A stretch of DNA of 51,449 bases from a virus. Location: positions 1 to 51,449 of the IMG/VR virus record IMGVR_UViG_3300044949_001046. One strand, 5' to 3'. Positions within the stretch are counted from its first letter, which is position 1, and each line of letters begins with the position of its first letter. The position numbers were made by a program, and so were the translations under genes. This document shows positions 46,653 to 51,449 of this stretch, one piece after another. The notes under the pieces are model-generated. The model was not told where the DNA came from and searched no databases. It saw nothing but the letters and a program-made list of their open reading frames with translations.

Positions 46653-47554
46653 ACAGCCATATCTGCTTTGATAGCACCATGACTTTGATAGTTGTCTAAT
46701 TGAATATCGGCCATGGTAAATTTATCGATATCATTGATGTCTGGATTTAACCACAATTGTGGGGCAGGCAATGGTTCACGTGATAATTGTTCTTTTACCT
46801 GCTCTACATGATTTAGATATATGTGTGCATCTCCCAGCACGTGAACAAACTCTCCAACATCCAAATTGCACACTTGAGCCACTAGATGTGTTAACAAACT
46901 GTAGCTCGCGATGTTGAAGGGAACACCTAAAAACATGTCACAACTTCTTTGATACATCTGGCAACTTAGTTTACCATCTGCTACATAAAATTGAGCAAAG
47001 CAGTGGCACGGTGGCAAGGCCATGTCTTGTAATTCACCTGGATTCCATGCAGATAATATATGTCTTCGTCCGTGAGGGTCTGCTTTTATTCCCTTAATTA
47101 ATTCTGAAAGTTGATCTACTTCAACGTTAACAATATCGTTGTTATTATCATTTAATTTTTTTTCACTGGTGCGCCAATGTCGCCACTGTACGCCATATAC
47201 ACGACCTAAGTCGCCTTCAAATTGCGGCCCTCGCAGGGGAAACTTTTTATATCTATTAGTCCAATAAGGTGCTGTGGCATTGGCAGACCAGATGGTTGTT
47301 TTTTCTGTGTGTTTGCTACCATGTAGAATCTCTCGCAAACGATTTTCGTCCCCCGACCCTTCAATGAACCACAGCAATTCTGATACCACAGATTTCCATG
47401 CGAGCTTCTTAGTTGTTACGGCAGGGAATCCGTGTTGTAAGTTGTAGCGTTGTTGCATACCAAATACGCTAATAGTGCCGGTACCGGTGCGATCGGATTT
47501 GTTAGTGCCATTTTCTAGCACATATTTTAATGCATCTAAGTATTGTTGTTCCAT
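46649..47554 (-). CDS. td: Thymidylate synthase (ThyA type)
   Basis: A 301-residue folate-dependent enzyme making dTMP from dUMP. The catalytic cysteine is C183 in ALPPCHCFAQF. DRTGTGTISVFG at the N-terminus and RSCDMFLGVPFNIASYSLL are intact; N214 in PFNIASY is the residue that favours dUMP over dCMP, which argues against a dCMP hydroxymethylase. The C-terminus ends in the usual ADMAV. It is slightly longer than E. coli ThyA because of an Asn/Lys-rich insertion near 132-145. It has its own near-consensus promoter and heads an operon with two sugar enzymes. Confidence 0.96.
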   Translation of the reverse strand: MEQQYLDALKYVLENGTNKSDRTGTGTISVFGMQQRYNLQHGFPAVTTKKLAWKSVVSELLWFIEGSGDENRLREILHGSKHTEKTTIWSANATAPYWTNRYKKFPLRGPQFEGDLGRVYGVQWRHWRTSEKKLNDNNNDIVNVEVDQLSELIKGIKADPHGRRHILSAWNPGELQDMALPPCHCFAQFYVADGKLSCQMYQRSCDMFLGVPFNIASYSLLTHLVAQVCNLDVGEFVHVLGDAHIYLNHVEQVKEQLSREPLPAPQLWLNPDINDIDKFTMADIQLDNYQSHGAIKADMAV

Positions 47555-47560
47555 GCATTA

Positions 47561-47589
47561 AGTATAATTTTATTGACGAAATATGTCAA
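47561..47589 (-). promoter_or_regulatory. Near-consensus sigma70 promoter before thymidylate synthase
   Basis: Read on the - strand, TTGACA (47589-47584) and TATACT (47566-47561) are 17 bases apart. Only 6 bases separate the -10 box from the ATG at 47554, so transcription would start at or next to the start codon. The site overlaps the 3' end of the DHFR gene, allowing thyA to be expressed apart from DHFR. Confidence 0.75.
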
Positions 47590-48073
47590 TGTTTTTATAA
47601 GTCATCCAACTGCATTTTTTATCTAAACTAGTGGCAGCACTGGTAGCTCTGAATAAACTCAAATATTTTCGTAAATCAATTTGTCGATCAGTTTTAAATT
47701 GACCTTTGAAATGGGTAATATGAACTTGATCTACTAGATCTCGTGTTTCCATTAAAATATCAGGCCCGCCGATAATCCAAACTGTTTTTGTTGGATATGC
47801 GTTTTGAATTTTACGAATGTTTTCCTGAAGGTCCCCGCGAATAGTAGTAATACCGTAACCAAAAATAGGTTTGTTTGTTGCTACATAATTTATCCTGCCA
47901 GGCAACGGCTTAGGCATCTTAGGGTCGTCCCAAGTTTTTCTTCCCATGACGACAATGTCTCCCATGGTTTGTTCTTTGAAATATTGTAAATCTTCGAGAT
48001 GGTGGGGCCACGGCAATGATCCATTAAACCCCATTCCTCCCCAGTGATCTACAGCAAAAATTGCCTTGATCAT
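47570..48073 (-). CDS. frd: Dihydrofolate reductase
   Basis: A 167-residue enzyme reducing dihydrofolate with NADPH, regenerating folate for thymidylate synthase. Marks are AVDHWGGMGFNGSLPWP, the substrate-binding acid in LEDLQYFKEQT (about D29), VVMGRKTWDDP and the VWIIGGPDI loop. Length is normal for the bacterial/phage type. It overlaps the 112-residue gene upstream by four bases, and its 3' end holds the thyA promoter. The frd-td order recalls phage T4. Confidence 0.95.
   Translation of the reverse strand: MIKAIFAVDHWGGMGFNGSLPWPHHLEDLQYFKEQTMGDIVVMGRKTWDDPKMPKPLPGRINYVATNKPIFGYGITTIRGDLQENIRKIQNAYPTKTVWIIGGPDILMETRDLVDQVHITHFKGQFKTDRQIDLRKYLSLFRATSAATSLDKKCSWMTYKNIDIFRQ
47572..47590 (-). 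repeat. ATTGAC/GTCAAT palindrome over the thyA -35 box
   Basis: ATTGAC (47572-47577) and GTCAAT (47585-47590) are perfect 6-base arms separated by 7 bases and cover the -35 region. The promoter at 40664-40692 has the same arms 8 bases apart. A common regulator is possible. Confidence 0.5.
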
Positions 48074-48408
48074 AGTTTAGATAATAGCCTGTCTGTTTCT
48101 GGTTGTACTGTTTTTTCTACTAGATCGATGTCTACAAAAAAATCTACGTTGTCTATATATAAATCTAATTCATCGAGTCTGTTGGAAACATGTTGTTCTA
48201 TTTCGTCAGGATCTGCACCTTCAGCCAGCAGTCTTTTAATATCCACGGTGACCATAGTGCCATCTTTAAGATATACCATAAGTTTTTCTAAAACATGTAT
48301 AGGTACTTCTTTTTTCTCGACTTCTTTTAGTATATTTCTCCAAGCAGTTTTTGTATTTAAATTAAGCTTCTTTGGCTTTGACTGTTTTTTTGGATTTTGT
48401 TGTGCCAT
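48070..48408 (-). CDS. Unknown conserved-type phage protein, 112 aa
   Basis: A 112-residue protein with a basic, Gln/Lys-rich start (about 20 residues) followed by a helical, acidic body (WRNILKEVEKKEVPIHVLEK, DIKRLLAEGADPDEIEQHV, RLDELDLYIDNVDFFVDIDL). I recall proteins like this in marine T4-like phages, without known function. No catalytic motif is seen. It begins 47 bases inside the end of the 228-residue gene and overlaps DHFR by four bases, so it is translated from the nucleotide-metabolism transcript. Confidence 0.7.
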   Translation of the reverse strand: MAQQNPKKQSKPKKLNLNTKTAWRNILKEVEKKEVPIHVLEKLMVYLKDGTMVTVDIKRLLAEGADPDEIEQHVSNRLDELDLYIDNVDFFVDIDLVEKTVQPETDRLLSKL

Positions 48409-49048
48409 TTTTTGCTGCGGGACCGTTAAGTTTTAATGCTTCTTCTTGCAAACGAGCTGCTTCTGCTAACAATGCTTTGGCGTCCGATTGCAGCTTCTGT
48501 GCTTGAGCTAGACGTTGTGTGGCAAGGTCTTCGTCTGACAGCACATCATTAATACTTATGTTATTTGTAATCTGAGCAGGGGTACTGCGAGATTCGCGCG
48601 GGGCCCTCACTTCGCCAGGTTCTAAACCTTCGCGCACTCGGCGTTTGTTTATCATACCCGAGTTTTTGTCTAAGTCGGCTAATGCTTTGACAGCTTCTTC
48701 ACCTTGTGACAACTTTGATAAAATTGAATTAAGTTCGTCTAATCTTACAGTGCTTTTAGCATTTGGTGTAACGATAACTTGATTAGTCGGCACTTTTTTA
48801 ATCATGCCTTCTTTGTGTAAAGTTTCTAATGCGTTATTGCCATCCTGTAGTGTGTATCTGAATAGATAATCACTGAACTCTTTAGCTTGTTGTCCAGAAT
48901 CGCTTTCCAGCGCAGTCATTACATCGTCATGAATATGGCGGGGTAATGTATCAGGATATATGACTAAACACATATGCTCTTCTCCTGGTACGGTTTTAAA
49001 TAAAATAACACATCTTTTGTTGCTGTGTTTACCTACATGTTTAATCAT
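48362..49048 (-). CDS. Unknown phage protein, 228 aa, with coiled-coil tail
   Basis: A 228-residue protein in three parts. The N-terminal beta-rich part (KRCVILFKTVPGEEHMCLVI, then PDTLPRHIHDDVM) is followed by a middle helical region (YLFRYTLQDGNNALETLHKE). The C-terminus from about 165 is a likely coiled coil (LAQAQKLQSDAKALLAEAAR) ending in a Lys-rich tail. The type recurs in marine T4-like phages but I know no function. An AAGGA ribosome-binding site fits the ATG at 49048. Downstream genes overlap it. Confidence 0.7.
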   Translation of the reverse strand: MIKHVGKHSNKRCVILFKTVPGEEHMCLVIYPDTLPRHIHDDVMTALESDSGQQAKEFSDYLFRYTLQDGNNALETLHKEGMIKKVPTNQVIVTPNAKSTVRLDELNSILSKLSQGEEAVKALADLDKNSGMINKRRVREGLEPGEVRAPRESRSTPAQITNNISINDVLSDEDLATQRLAQAQKLQSDAKALLAEAARLQEEALKLNGPAAKNGTTKSKKTVKAKEA

Positions 49049-49057
49049 AATAAATCC

Positions 49058-49264
49058 TTATTGATTGGGGGTTTCTGTAGCGGCTGGCGCTGGTGCAATA
49101 ACATTCAGATCAGCTAAAAACGCATATAATGCTTGATATGCGGATCCAATTTCTGTAAATTCTTCAGGCCTAAATGCACCACGGCTGCTGGCCAATTGCA
49201 TACTAGATAAGATTGTAAGAAGTTCCTTAGAAGGAACTTGAACTTGTTTAGATTCAGTGCTCAT
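49058..49264 (-). CDS. Unknown small protein, 68 aa, under an RBS hairpin
   Basis: A 68-residue, mostly helical protein (KELLTILSSMQLASSRGAF, then EFTEIGSAYQALYAFLADL) with an Ala/Pro-rich C-terminus. Function unknown. Its GGAG ribosome-binding site, 5 bases before the ATG, is buried in a perfect 14-bp hairpin (49270-49311), so translation is probably regulated. It ends 9 bases before the 228-residue gene. Confidence 0.7.
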   Translation of the reverse strand: MSTESKQVQVPSKELLTILSSMQLASSRGAFRPEEFTEIGSAYQALYAFLADLNVIAPAPAATETPNQ

Positions 49265-49269
49265 TACTA

Positions 49270-49311
49270 CTCCGATGATATAAAGTTATTTAACCTGTTA
49301 TATCATCGGAG
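49270..49311 (-). promoter_or_regulatory. RBS-sequestering hairpin upstream of the 68-residue gene
   Basis: The arms CTCCGATGATATAA (49270-49283) and TTATATCATCGGAG (49298-49311) are perfect 14-base inverted repeats around a 14-base loop. On the - strand transcript the GGAG Shine-Dalgarno sequence (49273-49270) is the last part of the 3' arm, 5 bases before the ATG at 49264. A folded hairpin would hide the ribosome-binding site. On the + strand the stem is followed by AAAATTTTT, so it might also stop antisense transcription. Confidence 0.8.
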
Positions 49312-49340
49312 AAAATTTTTAGATCTAAGTAGGAATATGC

Positions 49341-49613
49341 TTATGATTGATAAACATTAAAGGAGTCTATCATCAGCATAAAATAACTGGCTTCGCTTTT
49401 TGTTTCAAAAGCAGCACATTTACACAAAGTATTTTTATCGTCGTAAAAATCACCAAACCAAAATCTTCCAATCAGATGCTCATATATCCAATCAGTGATA
49501 TGTTTTTCACTGGTGCGTAAATCGAAATGTACTTTTTCGAAATGTGGAGGACAATGGTCCATCCGTCGGAGTCCGAACACATTCAACGGATTAATTTCAC
49601 CGTACTTCAGCAT
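49341..49613 (-). CDS. Unknown small protein, 90 aa
   Basis: A 90-residue protein with a Pro/His-rich start (MDHCPPHFEKVHFDLRTSEK), an aromatic centre (ITDWIYEHLIGRFWFGDFYD) and an end with K-S-E-A-S-Y-F-M-L. The aromatic centre and ending loosely match the small proteins at 46410-46652 and 50810-51100. Function unknown. An internal Met at codon 18 could also be the start; the listed start overlaps the upstream gene by 17 bases. Confidence 0.6.
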   Translation of the reverse strand: MLKYGEINPLNVFGLRRMDHCPPHFEKVHFDLRTSEKHITDWIYEHLIGRFWFGDFYDDKNTLCKCAAFETKSEASYFMLMIDSFNVYQS

Positions 49614-50064
49614 CGTGCTCTTTACAAAGTTCGCAGATCATAATGAACTGATTATATGCTTCTCGCACACTTGCGTTTTTCATCAGTTTATCGGCTTCTT
49701 CTTGCAATGCAGTAAGACCTGCTTCTGCAATATCTCGAGAGCAGGCTATACTCAAGGTGGCTAAGTCGTCACCGAACTCTTTTGCAAGTTTTTTCCAAGC
49801 CTTTAATTGACCTGGAGTTAATGGTTGGCGTTGTGGCCGCAATTCACTGGCCTGCCGAATTGCTGTACACATTGCATCTTCGGCCACACGACCAGCGGCA
49901 ATCATGGCCGCATAGTTGGGATCGACATTAAAACGACGACTCTGACCACCTGGGTAGCACATAACAATATGATTACCTTTAGGGAAACTGTCTAAGAGTT
50001 CGTTGTCGTATTCATTGACAGGAACATACCTGCGGCCGACTTTTTCGTAGAAAATCTTCTTCAT
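49597..50064 (-). CDS. Unknown protein, 155 aa
   Basis: A 155-residue protein. A compact N-terminal part (KKIFYEKVGRRYVPVNEYDN, then GNHIVMCYPGGQSRRFNVDP) precedes a helical C-terminal half (LKAWKKLAKEFGDDLATLSI, then LQEEADKLMKNASVREAYNQ). No motif of known function is seen. It overlaps both neighbouring small genes slightly (4 and 17 bases), typical of phage early-gene runs. Confidence 0.7.
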   Translation of the reverse strand: MKKIFYEKVGRRYVPVNEYDNELLDSFPKGNHIVMCYPGGQSRRFNVDPNYAAMIAAGRVAEDAMCTAIRQASELRPQRQPLTPGQLKAWKKLAKEFGDDLATLSIACSRDIAEAGLTALQEEADKLMKNASVREAYNQFIMICELCKEHDAEVR

Positions 50065-50288
50065 TCGAATTGCTTAATAACTGTAGTTAGTGCGTCAATT
50101 ACACGGATGTTGAGTGCGACATCTTCGGGGTGCAACCAATGTCCCATGGGATTATCATCTGTCAAAGGATTTTTCCTCCAATCTCTAAGTTCTTTTCTAA
50201 GAAAGCCGCGATACTCTTTTAAGTTTAACAAAGTGATACGATCCGCGGCGTCACTGTCTAGGGTAATAGGTCCAACTCTTTTGCTCAT
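50061..50288 (-). CDS. Unknown small protein, 75 aa
   Basis: A 75-residue protein, helical and charged (LLNLKEYRGFLRKELRDWRK, then HPEDVALNIRVIDALTTVIK). Function unknown. It is coupled to the 155-residue gene by a 4-base overlap. The 20-base gap upstream separates it from the 59-residue gene. Confidence 0.65.
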   Translation of the reverse strand: MSKRVGPITLDSDAADRITLLNLKEYRGFLRKELRDWRKNPLTDDNPMGHWLHPEDVALNIRVIDALTTVIKQFE

Positions 50289-50308
50289 AGTTTATTCACT
50301 AATATATT

Positions 50309-50488
50309 TTATAGAAACTCTTTGTCGTCTTCGTCTCGATATTGAGAATGACGATTTTTATTCGATTTCTTGTTGTTCAGATTTTTATTTGACTTCTTAT
50401 AAAAGTCGTCGTCTGTTTCTCGATGATTTTTACTGTAAAACTCATCTTCGTCCATCGCATCTCGAAGATCAATTTTCATTCGTTTCAT
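50309..50488 (-). CDS. Small charged protein, 59 aa
   Basis: This gene fills what would otherwise be a gap of about 180 bases. The 59-residue product is highly charged: acidic ends (RDAMDEDEFYSKNHRETDDD and RDEDDKEFL) around a Lys/Asn-rich centre (KKSNKNLNNKKSNKNRHSQY). It may be disordered. It overlaps the end of the 98-residue gene. Two in-frame ATGs (50488 and 50479) are possible starts, and neither has a clear ribosome-binding site. Function unknown. Confidence 0.6.
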   Translation of the reverse strand: MKRMKIDLRDAMDEDEFYSKNHRETDDDFYKKSNKNLNNKKSNKNRHSQYRDEDDKEFL

Positions 50489-50765
50489 TTGGGGAAATTC
50501 CGTTACTATGCCTATCGGTGACTTTGTCTGTGTCCTGATAAAATCTTTTTTCTTGTATTGTTAATTTATCTTTATGTATTTTTCGAGGATTGCCGCAAAG
50601 ATAACATTCTGAGTTACCACAATCCATAGCATGTTTTTTATGCAATCGGTGTGGCTCTGTAACTGGAGCACCATGCTCTTTAGCAATCCTAGTCTGTTTT
50701 TTTACAGCATTGTCATCTTCAAACCTACGTTTACTGTTCTTAAGCTTGTCTTGTTCGTGACTCAT
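50469..50765 (-). CDS. Small Cys-containing protein (C-x4-C-x2-C), 98 aa
   Basis: A 98-residue basic protein with HKKHAMDCGNSECYLCGNPR in the middle, a C-x4-C-x2-C pattern followed by Asn-Pro-Arg-Lys. I recognise this CGN..C..C type from small conserved phage and bacterial proteins of unknown function; it may bind zinc. The rest is polar and probably disordered. A GAAGG ribosome-binding site lies 5 bases before the ATG, supporting the start. Confidence 0.7.
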   Translation of the reverse strand: MSHEQDKLKNSKRRFEDDNAVKKQTRIAKEHGAPVTEPHRLHKKHAMDCGNSECYLCGNPRKIHKDKLTIQEKRFYQDTDKVTDRHSNGISPNETNEN

Positions 50766-50809
50766 ATATACCTTCGATACACTAACAATATTTAAGTCTT
50801 AGTAAGATG

Positions 50810-51100
50810 TTATAACCATTTTAACGCAAATAGCGTAGCATCCTTTTTATCTTCAAAAATAAAACGTACACCAAAATTTTCAAATTCGCCGCCGCAGTGA
50901 TGATATGCCCAATCTACAATATCGTTAACTTTATATCGACTATCAAATGGCGGAAGATCTACCATAGCCCATCCGCAACTAGACAGACATTCTACTAGAC
51001 AATCAAAATCAATTTCTTTTGATACATCATTTGCCATGGTATCCAAAATATCATTGACAATATCTTTGTCAATGGTGGTAATATTTTTATGCATGAGCAT
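50810..51100 (-). CDS. Unknown small protein, 96 aa, F-LKW family
   Basis: A 96-residue protein with an acidic N-terminal half (IDKDIVNDILDTMANDVSKE), then DSRYKVNDIVDWAYHHCGGE and an end KKDATLFALKWL. The DA..F.LKW ending matches the 80-residue protein at 46410-46652. A longer frame to 51199 exists but would overlap the VWA-like gene by 113 bases. The ATG at 51100 is preferred because a GAGG lies 9 bases upstream; ATG at 51094 is the alternative. Function unknown. Confidence 0.65.
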   Translation of the reverse strand: MLMHKNITTIDKDIVNDILDTMANDVSKEIDFDCLVECLSSCGWAMVDLPPFDSRYKVNDIVDWAYHHCGGEFENFGVRFIFEDKKDATLFALKWL

Positions 51101-51449
51101 GTTTTTTTGCCTCTTCGTAATGAGCCCAAACACCAAACTCAGGCTCTGCATCTCTGTTGCCTTTGATAACCCAAACAGTGTCACAGTAGTCTTGAACACT
51201 GGCAGGATCCCAGCCGAAGAAGCAAAAGTCAGTAAACATAATCAACTTCTTAGGCTCGATGTCGTTGTCTTTGAGCCATTCCCAAACACAATGTGGATCA
51301 GTGCCACCGCCGCCACCGGGAGTATAGCTGGTAATATCTGACATGTTGTCACTGGTAAATTCTTCAGGGTTATACACTGAGGTATCCCATGTAATAACAC
51401 GAATCTTATACTCGTCGTAGGACTCCATGATACCTTTAACTTCGCTCAA
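51087..51449 (-). CDS. VWA-like (metallopeptidase-associated type) protein, C-terminal part
   Basis: Only the last 121 codons are inside the window; the start lies beyond the right edge. The fragment has a beta strand then WDTSVYNPEEF, a PGGGGGTDPHCVWEWL segment and KKLIMFTDFCF. GGGGTD followed by a strand ending in TD is typical of the C-terminal half of VWA-like domains that sit behind a metallopeptidase-like domain in many T4-like phages. The MIDAS start (DxSxS) is not visible. It overlaps the 96-residue gene by 14 bases. Confidence 0.65.
   Translation of the reverse strand: MSEVKGIMESYDEYKIRVITWDTSVYNPEEFTSDNMSDITSYTPGGGGGTDPHCVWEWLKDNDIEPKKLIMFTDFCFFGWDPASVQDYCDTVWVIKGNRDAEPEFGVWAHYEEAKKHAHA

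Noticed and set aside
46649-47554. dCMP or dUMP hydroxymethylase rather than thymidylate synthase
   Set aside because: PFNIASY keeps the Asn that favours dUMP over dCMP, and the ADMAV end and the adjacent DHFR fit ordinary thymidylate synthase; a dUMP hydroxymethylase cannot be fully excluded by eye.
48044-48436. 130-codon + strand frame rich in Ser, Phe and Cys
   Set aside because: It is the mirror of the Lys/Glu-rich 112-residue - strand gene; such composition is typical of antisense translation.
49270-49320. Rho-independent terminator for the upstream - strand gene
   Set aside because: The T run (AAAATTTTT) follows the stem only on the + strand; on the - strand the stem is followed by the start codon, so RBS masking explains it better.
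50107-50538. 143-codon + strand frame
   Set aside because: It runs opposite to well-supported - strand genes (75- and 59-residue proteins) and has no ribosome-binding site or recognisable sequence.
50810-51199. 129-residue version of the 96-residue - strand protein
   Set aside because: The extra N-terminal part overlaps the VWA-like gene by over 100 bases and does not look protein-like; ATG at 51100 has a ribosome-binding site.
1-51449. tRNA genes, CRISPR arrays, insertion sequences, homing endonucleases
   Set aside because: I looked for these by eye in the gaps and in the translated frames and found no cloverleaf, repeat array, transposase or endonuclease motif; a dedicated tRNA scan was not possible.

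Overview
The window looks like part of the genome of an AT-rich, T4-like marine myovirus. No host genes, tRNAs, insertion sequences or CRISPR arrays were seen. The main support is a T4-type baseplate module (gp5-, gp25- and gp6-like proteins), T4-type late-promoter octamers, a thymidylate synthase plus dihydrofolate reductase pair with a separate dCMP deaminase, and a carbamoyltransferase of the kind marine T4-like phages often carry. The host cannot be read from the sequence; base composition and gene content would suit a marine alphaproteobacterial or cyanobacterial host. Genes are packed with overlaps of 1 to about 50 bases, and no gap exceeds 80 bases.

Region 1 (1-24936, + strand) is a virion module: a hub-like protein (cut at its 5' end by the window), a gp5-like hub/needle with a C-terminal lytic domain, gp25, gp6, a 4673-residue giant tail protein, a 56-residue peptide and three tail/fibre-type proteins. 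Late-promoter-like octamers precede gp6, the 56-residue gene and the 550-residue fibre gene.

Region 2 (24948-44361, + strand) opens with a consensus sigma70-type promoter. It is a long, tightly coupled run of modification-type genes: two related glycosyltransferase-like proteins, a small unknown, a third GT-like protein, six related radical SAM proteins with an extra N-terminal cysteine cluster (interrupted by a GT10-like glycosyltransferase), a 366-residue unknown, a 33-residue basic peptide, a carbamoyltransferase and a P-loop kinase/nucleotidyltransferase fusion. A second consensus promoter then drives a sulfotransferase-like gene, dCMP deaminase, a three-repeat GT-like protein and a possible ADP-ribosyltransferase with a capsid-targeting-like N-terminus.

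Region 3 (44354-51449, - strand) converges on region 2. In transcription order it holds the C-terminal part of a VWA-like protein, a series of small conserved unknowns, a 68-residue gene whose Shine-Dalgarno sequence lies inside a perfect 14-bp hairpin, two more unknowns and DHFR. A near-consensus promoter follows, then thymidylate synthase, an 80-residue unknown, an NAD-dependent sugar epimerase and a DegT-family aminotransferase.

The best candidate for an undescribed system is the array of six twitch-type radical SAM proteins, together with GT-like enzymes, carbamoyltransferase, kinase/nucleotidyltransferase, a sulfotransferase-like protein and (on the other strand) epimerase plus aminotransferase. 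I infer a phage-encoded pathway that builds or decorates a glycan, peptide or nucleotide. The substrate is not visible in the sequence.
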